From: Tunturibacter psychrotolerans
Lineage (GTDB): Bacteria > Acidobacteriota > Terriglobia > Terriglobales > Acidobacteriaceae
NCBI RefSeq assembly: GCF_040359615.1
Contig: NZ_CP132942.1
Coordinates: 3,906,001 to 3,970,000, forward strand
Direction: 5' to 3'
Length of the DNA stretch: 64,000 bases
Below are positions 1 through 7,820 of this stretch, in pieces. The position numbers were made by a program, and so were the translations under genes. Every line of letters begins with the position of its first letter. The first letter of the stretch is position 1. The notes under the pieces were generated by a model. It was not told where the DNA came from. It searched no databases and was given only the letters and a program-made list of their open reading frames with translations.

Positions 1-77
1 AGGGCGAAGTGGCGATGCTTCGTGTGCAGGGCGCTCCACACCGGATTTGCAAACAGGCTTTCTGATAGATCGGTCAT
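1..77 (-). CDS. 5' end of a probable GNAT-type acetyltransferase (partial)
   Basis: An ATG at 77..75 opens a minus-strand frame that runs uninterrupted off the left edge of the window (25 codons visible), beginning MTDLSESLFANPVWSALHTKH. It lies 50 bp upstream of the start of the window's first complete minus-strand feature's stop, so it may be the downstream member of the same transcript. The N-terminal wording resembles acidobacterial GNAT-like acetyltransferases as I remember them, but the acyl-CoA binding region is outside the window, so the function is only a suggestion. Confidence 0.4.
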   Translation of the reverse strand, partial: MTDLSESLFANPVWSALHTKHRHFA

Positions 78-126
78 TCTTTCAGAGGATACGGCGGTCC
101 CTCTAGTTCGGTTCGAAATACAGTGC

Positions 127-714
127 TTATTGGGAATCGCCCGGCAGAAGCGCGTAGGGGAGATCCTGGATCGTGACCTTGCCGTCCGCGTAGTCGATTC
201 GCCAGATGCGGTCGTATTGCTGCTCGGGCCAGGGTTTGTAGGGCGGTTTCGCTCCGAGGGCCGTAGCAAGTTGGGGAATTTTTCCGTGATGCCAGACCAC
301 CAGCACTACTTTGCCCGCGTACTTACCGCTGAGAAGTGTGGATGCGAGGGCGACGTAGTCCTGGTCTCGGAAGCTATCGTCGATGGGAAGATGGAGAGCT
401 GCCGCCAGCGGAGTCACCGTTTGAATGGGGCGGTTGGAGTGGGCGCTTTCGCGGGTCGCGAACAGGGCTTGGGGGGTTGGCAGGTCTGGTCTTGCACCGG
501 GAGCAAAGACTTTGGGAAGGAGGCGGGCGCGTTCGAAGCCGATGGGCGACAGATCGATGCGGCCGTCGTTGAGTTTTTCTGCGTGGCGGATGAGAAGGAT
601 GGTGGCGGGTGGTGGCCCTGTTTGTGCGACTTTTCTGGAGCAACCTCCGATCAGACCGATCGGGAGGAGAAAAAGAAGAGTCCAGAAGAGACGAAACCAG
701 ACACGGGGGGACAT
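127..714 (-). CDS. Histidine phosphatase superfamily lipoprotein
   Basis: A 195-residue protein with a lipoprotein signal peptide: hydrophobic stretch at residues 8-22 ending in a lipobox LIGGC with the lipidated Cys at 25. The phosphoglycerate-mutase/SixA-type signature LIRHAEK follows at about 41-47, with the catalytic His at 44, and a second conserved His pair occurs in VWHHGKIP towards the C-terminus. Family knowledge gives a phosphohistidine enzyme intermediate; the substrate cannot be told from sequence. A longer frame begins at 882 but only the 714 start gives a proper signal peptide, so I chose it. The product is expected to be anchored in the periplasm. It diverges from the iron-transport operon that begins at 912. 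Confidence 0.85.
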   Translation of the reverse strand: MSPRVWFRLFWTLLFLLPIGLIGGCSRKVAQTGPPPATILLIRHAEKLNDGRIDLSPIGFERARLLPKVFAPGARPDLPTPQALFATRESAHSNRPIQTVTPLAAALHLPIDDSFRDQDYVALASTLLSGKYAGKVVLVVWHHGKIPQLATALGAKPPYKPWPEQQYDRIWRIDYADGKVTIQDLPYALLPGDSQ

Positions 715-784
715 TCCGCAAGGATAACCGGGCGCCTTTGTTACTGGCGTAAGAAAATTGCGGTTGATAATCGAGGTACTTTGA

Positions 785-813
785 TTGACGACCAAAATAG
801 TCCTCAATACACT
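785..813 (+). promoter_or_regulatory. Sigma-70-like promoter of the iron-transport operon
   Basis: TTGACG at 785-790, a 17-bp spacer and TACACT at 808-813. It is about 100 bp ahead of the FTR1 start. I do not see a convincing Fur box, so iron control is not shown by the sequence. Confidence 0.45.
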
Positions 814-911
814 AGATACTGGAACGAGGAGCAGCTCCAACCTCGTGGAAATGGGCTCGGGGCTGGCGGATGCCGGCTTCAAGAAGCGCCGCCAGAGAAG
901 AGAAAGACGTT

Positions 912-2186
912 ATGTTACAGGCATTTATCATCACGCTCCGTGAGGGGGTCGAGGCATCTCTGATCGTCGGCATCGTCTTCGCCTACCTGTCCAAAATTGG
1001 GAGGCCGGAGCTGAAGCGCACCGTCTTCTGGGCACTTGGTTCGGCGATTGCGGCTAGTGTGGCGGGAGCGGTGGTGATCGCCCGGAGCCAGTTCAACACA
1101 GATGTGTTTGAAGGTTGGGTGATGTTGGCGGCGGCGGCGTTCGTTGTCAGCATGATCTGGTTTATGCACAAGACCGCGCGGACGATGAAGGGATCGATCG
1201 AGGAGAAGATCTCGCAATATACCGGTGCAGCGGGGGTGTCGAAGGCTGGGCTGTTCTTCTTTGTGTTTCTGCTGGTGCTTCGCGAGGGGGTGGAGACGGT
1301 GCTGATTCTGTCGGCGGTTACGTTGAACTCGACGGAGCTGTTGAGCTTTACCGGGACGCTGCTTGGGATTGCGGTCGCGGTTGTATTTGGGGTGTTGTTT
1401 ATTCGCGGCAGCGTAAAGATCAACCTGCAACGATTCTTTCGTGTCACGACCGTCATTCTTTACTTTGTGGCGTTTCAGCTGATCGTGAGTGGGCTGCATG
1501 AGTTGAGCGAGAATGGCGTACTGCCATCGAGCCCGACGGAGATGCGCTTGATCGGGCCAATTGTGCGGAATGATCTTTTCTTCTTCGTCACGATGCTGGC
1601 GCTGGCCGGGTTGATGATGCTGATGGAATACAAGCGGCGGACGCCTGCGGTGTTGACCGTGAACGCTACTTCTGCAGATAAGCGACGGGCAGAGTGGACA
1701 CAGAGACGCGAGAAGATGTGGATGACGGCCGTGGTTGCGACGAGCTTCGTGTTTATTTTTCTATCGACGGCCGAGTTTATCTACGCGAAGAGTTCGACTG
1801 CGCTGTCGCCGACGGCGGCGGTGACGTTGGTGGGGTCCCAGGTGACGTTGCCTACTGCTGATGTGAACGACGACAAGCTGCATCGCTATGGCGTGCATCT
1901 GGACGATGGCAAGGGTGGCAATGTGGAGATACGGTTTCTGCTGTTCAGGAAGCCGGATGGAAATATTGTTTCGGTTGCGGATGCTTGTCAGATCTGCGGA
2001 CCGGTTGGGTTCTATATCGGCGACCAGGGGATTACGTGCAAGATGTGCGCTTCGCCGTTGAATGCGAATTCGATGGGGACTAAGGGTGGATGTAATCCGA
2101 TTCCGCTGAAGTCGACCGTGGGTGGTGGGCAATTGGTGATTCAGGCGGAGGACCTGCGGGCGCTTGCGCCGGTGTTTGAACGGTAA
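912..2186 (+). CDS. FTR1-family iron permease fused to a DUF2318 Cys-rich domain
   Basis: A 424-residue integral membrane protein. The N-terminal part (about 1-240) is an FTR1/EfeU-type permease with two REGVE motifs (residues 10-14 and 124-128); in this family the REGxE helices carry the iron-translocation glutamates. After a further membrane segment (about 270-290) comes a DUF2318-like domain (about 300-424) with cysteine pairs C359/C362 and C376/C379 plus C394, likely a redox or iron-binding module facing the periplasm. The ATG at 912 is preceded by a purine-rich AGAGAAG; a start 14 codons earlier has no such support. It overlaps the next gene by one base (TAATG), so the four genes to 5377 form one unit. 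Related P19/Fet loci in other bacteria carry FTR1 and DUF2318 as separate genes plus a P19 protein; no P19 gene is present here. Confidence 0.92.
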   Translation: MLQAFIITLREGVEASLIVGIVFAYLSKIGRPELKRTVFWALGSAIAASVAGAVVIARSQFNTDVFEGWVMLAAAAFVVSMIWFMHKTARTMKGSIEEKISQYTGAAGVSKAGLFFFVFLLVLREGVETVLILSAVTLNSTELLSFTGTLLGIAVAVVFGVLFIRGSVKINLQRFFRVTTVILYFVAFQLIVSGLHELSENGVLPSSPTEMRLIGPIVRNDLFFFVTMLALAGLMMLMEYKRRTPAVLTVNATSADKRRAEWTQRREKMWMTAVVATSFVFIFLSTAEFIYAKSSTALSPTAAVTLVGSQVTLPTADVNDDKLHRYGVHLDDGKGGNVEIRFLLFRKPDGNIVSVADACQICGPVGFYIGDQGITCKMCASPLNANSMGTKGGCNPIPLKSTVGGGQLVIQAEDLRALAPVFER

Positions 2187-3502
2187 TGTTCTTTCGACTG
2201 CTCATGGAGAGCTTTCGCAGACAGCGTCGGCGCAAGATGCTGGCGGGTGTGGCAATTCTGCTTGGGACAACGGCTGTGACGGCGATGCTGGCGTTGGCTA
2301 CTACGATTGGGGATCGAATTCATAAGGAATTGGCGGTGTATGGGGCAAACATCGTTGTGTACCCAAAGGCCGATCTACTGGATGTGAAGGTGGGTGGGGT
2401 GGATGTGAAGCCGGCAAGTGGTGGGGTTTATCTGAAGGAGTCCGATTTAGAGAAGCTGAAGACGATCTTTTGGGCGAACAACATTACTGGAGTTAGTCCG
2501 GAGTTGCGGCTGAACGATCAAGCCCGTCTGATTGACTCCAATGAAGCATCCTTTCCTGTTTCCGTGATAGGAATGTGGTTCGATCATGCCTTCGGTACCC
2601 TAAAAACGGGTACATTACAACTGCACCCATGGTGGAGGCTTGAGGGTAGATGGCCGCTCGCTGAACCCGACTCAGATCATTGGGAGGTGGCAGTAAACTC
2701 TGCTTTGGCCAAAAAGCTCAATCTTCAAATTGGAAGCAAGTTTCTGATGCGACGATTGGCGAGCCTTGAAGGCGGAGGGTACACCGCAGCCTACGTAACG
2801 GGAATCGTATCCACGGGCGATCAAACTGAAATGGATGTGCTTGTTCCACTGCCCATTGCGCAGGCGATAGCAGGTAAAAACGGCGCCGTCTCACGAGTCG
2901 AGATCTCTGCGCGGACGAAGCCGGAGGATGCGTTTGCGCGGGTTGATCCCGATTCCCTGCCTCCGAAGCAGCGGGAGATCTGGTACTGCAGGCCTTATGC
3001 GAATTCGATTGCTTATCAGATTCGCGAGGCGATTCCAGGGGCACAGGCGGAGCAGGTTCGCAGGGTGGAGCAGAGTGAAGGCAATGTGCTGAAACGGATC
3101 AGCGGTCTAATGTGGCTGATCAGTGCGGCGGCATTGCTGGCTGCGGGGTTTGCAGTGAGCGCTGCGATGGCGACAGCGATTCTTGAGCGGCGTGGGGAGA
3201 TTGGATTGATGCGCTCGCTGGGTGCGAGCAAAGGCTCGATTGCTCTGCTGTTCTATGCGGAGACTGGGTTGCTGGCGGTGCTTGCGGGGACGATGGGTTA
3301 TTTGCTCGGTTCGGCGCTTGCAGCCTGGCTAGGCGCGAAGATCTTTGCGGGTGATGGTGGCGCGGCGGAGGCGGTGTTGATTCCGGTATTGCTGCCCGTT
3401 GTTGTTGCGCTGGCGCTGGTAGTGGCGATTGCGGGAAGCACGCCCTCGATACGGACGGCTCTGCGGATGGAGCCTTCGGCGATTCTGCGGGCGGATGCGT
3501 AA
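2186..3502 (+). CDS. FtsX/MacB-type ABC permease 1 of the iron operon
   Basis: A 438-residue permease with the MacB/LolC layout: one N-terminal membrane segment (about 19-40), a large periplasmic domain (about 45-300), then three C-terminal membrane helices (about 303-330, 350-385, 395-425) containing the FtsX signature around LERRGEIGLMRSLGAS. It contains a conserved-looking ENNA-like periplasmic region but no ATPase. It starts within the stop codon of the FTR1 gene and ends within the start of the second permease, so translation is coupled. In Campylobacter P19 and E. coli Fet systems two such permeases work with one ATPase. Between about 2520 and 2930 the codon style loses the strong G bias seen on both sides. 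Confidence 0.88.
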   Translation: MFFRLLMESFRRQRRRKMLAGVAILLGTTAVTAMLALATTIGDRIHKELAVYGANIVVYPKADLLDVKVGGVDVKPASGGVYLKESDLEKLKTIFWANNITGVSPELRLNDQARLIDSNEASFPVSVIGMWFDHAFGTLKTGTLQLHPWWRLEGRWPLAEPDSDHWEVAVNSALAKKLNLQIGSKFLMRRLASLEGGGYTAAYVTGIVSTGDQTEMDVLVPLPIAQAIAGKNGAVSRVEISARTKPEDAFARVDPDSLPPKQREIWYCRPYANSIAYQIREAIPGAQAEQVRRVEQSEGNVLKRISGLMWLISAAALLAAGFAVSAAMATAILERRGEIGLMRSLGASKGSIALLFYAETGLLAVLAGTMGYLLGSALAAWLGAKIFAGDGGAAEAVLIPVLLPVVVALALVVAIAGSTPSIRTALRMEPSAILRADA

Positions 3503-4605
3503 TGGCGACGCTGAGTTTGTTCGGGATGTTGCGGCGGTCGCTGGTGCATCGCAGGGCTCGAAGTGTGTCGGCGTTGGTGGCGATGACCGTGTCGGCAGGT
3601 GTTGCGACGGCGCTGCTGACGCTCTATGCGGATCTTGATGCGAAGCTGCATAAGGAGTTTCGAAGCTTCGGCGCGAATGTTGTGATTACGGCTCCTGCTT
3701 CGGCGCCTCTTAGTGCGGATGCTTTGGCCCAGGTGAGAGAGACCGCTGGCGCGGATGCGGTTGCGGCGGAGTTTGCCTACGCCGTGGCTACGACTGATAC
3801 GGGTACGGCGGTGGTGGTGGCCGGTACGGATTTTGCCGCGGTGCGGCGGTTGGATTCGTGGTGGCAGGTGGATGCCTGGCCTGAAGCTTCGGCGGGAGAT
3901 GTTGCGTTGCTTGGGCAGCGCGCGGCGCAGTTTGTCGGCAATGAACACGCGGTCGAACTTACTTATGCAGGGCACTCTGTTACGCCGCGTGGAGTAGGGC
4001 GGATCAAGACCGGGGGCGATGAAGATAGTCGCATCTACATGCCGCTCGCTGCGTTTACCACTTGGACAGGCGTGGGACCTAGCGTGATTGAGTTGCAGGT
4101 GCCGGGTGGGGCGGCGAGCGTGGAAGCCACGATGGCGCGGCTGCGGCAGGCTCTGCCGGAGATGCAGGTGCAGCCGGTACGGCAGCTTGTTGAAGGCGAG
4201 TCGAAGATCGTGGATAAGACCCACTCACTGATGTATGGAGCGGTGCTGTTGATCGCGCTGACGGTGGCGGTGAGTGTGTTGGCGACTCTCTCTGCGAGTG
4301 TGTTAGAACGGCGACGTGATTTTGCTTTAATGAAGGCGCTGGGTGGATCGCAGATGCAGTTGATGGGGATGTTTTTGCTGGAGGCGCTGGTGCTTGCCTT
4401 AGCGGGTGTTGCTGCGGGGTTTGTCGTGGGGTCTGCTGCGGCGTGGGCGATCAGCGAGGGGAACTTTCACACGGCGACGCTACCGCATCTGTCAGTATTG
4501 CCATTGGTGCTGTTGCTGAATGTGGTGATTGCTGCGATGGCGGCGCTGTTCCCTGCGCGGGTTCTGCGTGGATTGCAGCCGGCTGCGCTGCTGAAAGGCG
4601 AGTGA
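3502..4605 (+). CDS. FtsX/MacB-type ABC permease 2 of the iron operon
   Basis: A 367-residue FtsX-family permease: N-terminal membrane segment (about 22-42), periplasmic domain (about 45-240), and three C-terminal helices (about 245-270, 292-320, 330-355). The sequence VLERRRDFALMKALGGS after the first C-terminal helix is the FtsX-family cytoplasmic loop. The start ATG overlaps the previous stop (TAATG). It presumably forms a heterodimer with the product of 2186-3502 and is energised by the ATPase at 4613-5377. The specific substrate is inferred from the neighbouring FTR1 gene, not seen in the permease itself. Confidence 0.88.
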   Translation: MATLSLFGMLRRSLVHRRARSVSALVAMTVSAGVATALLTLYADLDAKLHKEFRSFGANVVITAPASAPLSADALAQVRETAGADAVAAEFAYAVATTDTGTAVVVAGTDFAAVRRLDSWWQVDAWPEASAGDVALLGQRAAQFVGNEHAVELTYAGHSVTPRGVGRIKTGGDEDSRIYMPLAAFTTWTGVGPSVIELQVPGGAASVEATMARLRQALPEMQVQPVRQLVEGESKIVDKTHSLMYGAVLLIALTVAVSVLATLSASVLERRRDFALMKALGGSQMQLMGMFLLEALVLALAGVAAGFVVGSAAAWAISEGNFHTATLPHLSVLPLVLLLNVVIAAMAALFPARVLRGLQPAALLKGE

Positions 4606-4612
4606 GAGGATA

Positions 4613-5377
4613 GTGAGTGTGAGCGAGGCTAAGATACAGACCGGGCCGTTGGTCGATCCACACGGAGATACGCGGGACGACTGCGCTGTGATTGCGTTGA
4701 AGAACGTGACGCGGGAATATGTGGGGCATGGTGGTGCGGTACGGGCGCTTGCGGATGCTACGTTCTCGATTGTTGCGGGCGAGTGGGTTGCGATTACAGG
4801 GCCTTCGGGGTCGGGTAAGAGTACGCTGGTGAATTTGATTGGGTGTTTGGACCGGCCTACGGCGGGGCAGTTGAAGATCGATAATGTCGATGTGGCTTCG
4901 ATGACGGCTACGGAGTTGGATCGATTTCGTGCGGACAAGATTGGGTTTATCTTTCAGCAGTTTCACTTGATTCCTTACTTGTCGGCGATTGAAAACGTAA
5001 TGCTGGCGCAGTATTTTCACTCGATGACGGATGAGGCGGAGGCGCGTGCGGCGCTGGTGCGGGTGGGTTTGGGAGAGCGGGTTTCGCATCTTCCGAGTGA
5101 GCTGTCGGGTGGGGAGCAACAGAGGGTTTGTATTGCGAGGGCGCTGATTAATAATCCGCCGATTTTGCTGGCGGATGAGCCTACTGGAAATCTGGACGCT
5201 GCGAATCAGACGATTGTGGCGGAGCTGCTGCAGGATTTACATAGGAATGGCCATACGATTGTGATGGTGACCCATGATCCGGAGATGGCGGGGTTGGCGC
5301 AGAGACGGATTGCGTTGAGCCATGGAAAGGTTTTTTGTCATCCGGTCGGTGGACCGATGGTTACTTTGCGGAGATAA
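4613..5377 (+). CDS. ABC transporter ATPase (LolD/MacB class)
   Basis: A 254-residue nucleotide-binding subunit with Walker A GPSGSGKST (63-71), Q-loop FQQFHLIPYLS (114-124), signature LSGGEQQ (164-170), Walker B ILLADEP (184-190) and the H-loop His in VTHDPE. The GTG at 4613 is preceded by AGAGGA at suitable spacing. It lies seven bases after the second permease and completes the operon. The MacB/LolD class couples to FtsX-type permeases rather than to classical importers, which fits its two neighbours. A residue stretch of about 25 amino acids precedes the usual start of this family and is not conserved-looking. Confidence 0.92.
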   Translation: MSVSEAKIQTGPLVDPHGDTRDDCAVIALKNVTREYVGHGGAVRALADATFSIVAGEWVAITGPSGSGKSTLVNLIGCLDRPTAGQLKIDNVDVASMTATELDRFRADKIGFIFQQFHLIPYLSAIENVMLAQYFHSMTDEAEARAALVRVGLGERVSHLPSELSGGEQQRVCIARALINNPPILLADEPTGNLDAANQTIVAELLQDLHRNGHTIVMVTHDPEMAGLAQRRIALSHGKVFCHPVGGPMVTLRR

Positions 5378-5576
5378 TTTTTGTTTTGTGGTGGGGGCGC
5401 GTTTTTGCTTGGGGGTTTGGCGAAAATGCGTGTTTTGGTGTGGTGTTTTGGTGGTGTGGGTGTGGTGATTTGCGTGGCTGATGTGGTGTTTTGACAGTCA
5501 CTTTTTGATGGCTAAAGAATGCGCCAGATTTTCTGAATTTATTTTTGGTTTTGTTTGTTTGAGATGCCACATGTCC

Positions 5577-5672
5577 TGCCGGACGGGCCGCCTGCGCGGC
5601 GGGCGGTCACTTCGTGACTTGTGTACCTTTTCTTGCTGGGTGATTTGCTTTGGGCCTCCCGTTTGGTCGGCT
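5577..5672. repeat. REP-like palindromic repeat, family B, copy 1
   Basis: The gene-free stretch 5378-5672 lies between the convergent iron operon and nadK. Its first half is T/G-rich without obvious structure; its second half holds a palindromic core GTCACTTCGTGAC (5606-5618), a GC-rich hairpin CCGCCTGCGCGGCGGGCGG just before it, and the trailer CCTCCCGTTTGGTCGG. The same order of blocks recurs at 10063-10142, also between convergent genes. I see no coding potential here. Confidence 0.75.
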
Positions 5673-6530
5673 TTAGCGCTCGCCCCATTTGAGCTTGGAG
5701 CGGAGAACGCTGAACAGGCCGTTGGGACGATGACGGAGCAGACGGACTGCTGCGTCGGAGCGCTGGCAGCGGACGCGGTCCCCTAGTTTGAGCTGGACTG
5801 CCTCTTGGCCGTCTACGGTGAGGTAGATTTCGTTGGGCACGCCTACAACCTCGACGCATACAGTAGATTCGCCGGGAACGACGATGGGGCGGATGGTGAG
5901 CAGGTGAGGACAGATGGGGGTGACCAGCATGGCGTTGACGCTGGGCATCACGATGGGGCCGTTGGCGGCCAGGTTATAGGCCGTGGAGCCGGTGGGCGTG
6001 GAGACAATAATGCCGTCAGCGCGGAAGGTGGCGACGGCCTGCTGGTCGATCTCGACGGAGTAGTCGCCCATGCGGGCGATGGTTCCTTTGGCTACGACGA
6101 CGTCGTTGAGGGCGTCCCACTGTTTGACGAGCCTGCCGTCGCGGATGATTTCGGCGCGCATCATACTGCGGACTTCGATCTCGGCGCAGTTGTCGCACCA
6201 GGCTTCGAGGGTGGCGTAGAGCTCGGAGAGGGGGATCTCGGTGAGGAAGCCCAGGGAACCGAGGTTGATGCTGAGGATAGGGGTGGTGGTGCGGGCGAAG
6301 GCTCGGGCTGCGGCTAGGAGTGTGCCGTCGCCGCCGAGGACGATGACCAGATTGGGTTTGTGTTTGGGGAGATCGACGCGCGGGATGGGATTGACGCCGG
6401 AGACGTAGGTGGCGCTGTCGGGATCGAGGAGGTAGTTGTAGTGGCGGGCTTCAAGCCACGCGATGAGGTCGCGGAGGATGCCGGCGAGTTCCGGCTTGAG
6501 CGGCTTGGAGATGATGGCGGCCTGGAGCAT
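5673..6530 (-). CDS. nadK: NAD kinase
   Basis: A 285-residue ATP-NAD kinase, which phosphorylates NAD to NADP in the cytoplasm. The diagnostic GGDGT is at 66-70 (catalytic Asp68), followed by the SINLGSLGFL segment, the NE/ND region LNDVVV and the glycine-rich GSTAYNLAANGP near residue 180. Length and motif order are normal for the family. The ATG at 6530 has a modest AAGG upstream. It converges on the iron operon and is separated from it by a REP-like repeat. Confidence 0.96.
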   Translation of the reverse strand: MLQAAIISKPLKPELAGILRDLIAWLEARHYNYLLDPDSATYVSGVNPIPRVDLPKHKPNLVIVLGGDGTLLAAARAFARTTTPILSINLGSLGFLTEIPLSELYATLEAWCDNCAEIEVRSMMRAEIIRDGRLVKQWDALNDVVVAKGTIARMGDYSVEIDQQAVATFRADGIIVSTPTGSTAYNLAANGPIVMPSVNAMLVTPICPHLLTIRPIVVPGESTVCVEVVGVPNEIYLTVDGQEAVQLKLGDRVRCQRSDAAVRLLRHRPNGLFSVLRSKLKWGER

Positions 6531-6668
6531 GGACCTTTAGTGTAACTGGATGATGGGAATGGGCGTTGAACGATCTCTGGGCGATGGTCGGCCGGCTTTT
6601 CGATGCGTGACGTGAAGCGATGGTGGCGACTGGAGGGCAAGGAAAAAGGCAAAAGCAATACAAATATA

Positions 6669-6695
6669 GGGATCCTTCGCCGCACTCAGGATGAC
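6669..6695. repeat. REP-like repeat, family A, copy 1
   Basis: GGATCCTTCGCCGCACTCAG followed by GATGAC forms an imperfect hairpin, preceded by an A-rich leader (CAAAAGCAATACAAATAT). A near-identical unit is at 17885-17911. It lies between two minus-strand genes. Confidence 0.7.
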
Positions 6696-6715
6696 TAAAT
6701 TGTTACCGGAAGATG

Positions 6716-7624
6716 CTATGGCTTCTTTGGGAAGAGGAGAGCGATCTGGAGGCGCATGCCCCAGGAGGATGCGCCTGGAGGATGGACGGCGTTGCCGTAG
6801 AAGTTTGCGGAGATGTTGACAGGTTGAACCCCGAGGCGCATGACTCGGCCGACGCCGCCGCCGTAGGGGATGGTCCACCGTCCGCCGGGGGGCGTGTCGT
6901 CTCCGTCTGCGGCATCACCACTCGCGCCGTTGTGCCAGTTGGCTGTGATGATAGGGCCGCTGTTGATGTTCCAGCCTTTCTTCAGGTTGTAGGTGATGAA
7001 GTATTGGAGCGTCATTTGATTGACGGATGGGCGATGAGAGGAGCCGACGACGGAGAATACATTGTTGACTAGAAATCCGAAGGTCCAGTGTCCGGGTTGA
7101 ATGAGAGCGACGACGGAGGGGCCGAAGCTTAGCTTTCCTTGTCCGAGAACGCTGCTGGTTGCGGTGGGAAAGACCATTGCTGGTCCGGCACCCCAGATGA
7201 TCTTTCCCGGCTTGGCGGGAGAGAGGAAGAAGGTTGGGCTCATGTCTCCGATGCCGTACTCGCCGCCGGTGTTTTCAGCTGCGTAGGGCTGCCAGACGAT
7301 GGGTTGAATGATTCTGGAGATGAGCATCCAGTTTTCGCTGATGCGAGCGGGGATGACGGGCTGAATGTTGAGTACGTCCTGGGTACGGTTGTAGGGCCCT
7401 ACGCCGAAGTTGGAGTTGTTCTGGATGGGGACGCTGATGAGGCTGGCTACGGGGTTTTGTGTGGCTTTGGCGAGAGCATCGGCGTCGTCTCCGGCTGGTG
7501 CGGAGGAGGCGGTGGCTGCTTGAGGTTTTGGCGCGGGGGTGACGGGCACGTCCTGCGCGGAGAGGGTCGCGGCGGATAGCCACAGGGTTGCCAACAGGAC
7601 ACTGCGGTTGCTTCGTTTCGCCAT
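6716..7624 (-). CDS. Outer-membrane beta-barrel protein ('neuromedin U'-type family)
   Basis: A 302-residue exported protein. A signal peptide (about 1-23, ending LSAQ) is followed by an Ala/Pro-rich linker and then a block opening NPVASLISVPIQNNSNFGVG, with alternating hydrophobic strands to a terminal aromatic-type ILLFPKKP. This wording matches a family widely annotated as 'neuromedin U' or 'transporter', which is a bacterial outer-membrane beta-barrel of unknown substrate; the eukaryotic hormone name is a database artefact. AGAGG precedes the ATG at 7624. It is divergent from the AsmA-like gene. Confidence 0.75.
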   Translation of the reverse strand: MAKRSNRSVLLATLWLSAATLSAQDVPVTPAPKPQAATASSAPAGDDADALAKATQNPVASLISVPIQNNSNFGVGPYNRTQDVLNIQPVIPARISENWMLISRIIQPIVWQPYAAENTGGEYGIGDMSPTFFLSPAKPGKIIWGAGPAMVFPTATSSVLGQGKLSFGPSVVALIQPGHWTFGFLVNNVFSVVGSSHRPSVNQMTLQYFITYNLKKGWNINSGPIITANWHNGASGDAADGDDTPPGGRWTIPYGGGVGRVMRLGVQPVNISANFYGNAVHPPGASSWGMRLQIALLFPKKP

Positions 7625-7820
7625 GAGACGTAACCTCTAGCTCTGACGTTGAAGGTTCGCTGAAGGGCTCCCTACCGGAAGTGCAGGTCTGGGGGCAGGA
7701 AAAGGATCATATCATTCAGCGGTGAATTCCCGGGCCAGGAAAGTCCTTTCACAATTGGGCGTGCAACATCGATTTTGGCGGTGGCATCACATTTGAAAAC
7801 AGTACGGACGAGGTGATGGC

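Noticed and set aside
22..963. Long + strand frame opposite the histidine-phosphatase gene
   Set aside because: It is antisense to a gene with clear motifs, has no recognisable domain, and is a product of G-rich wobble positions.
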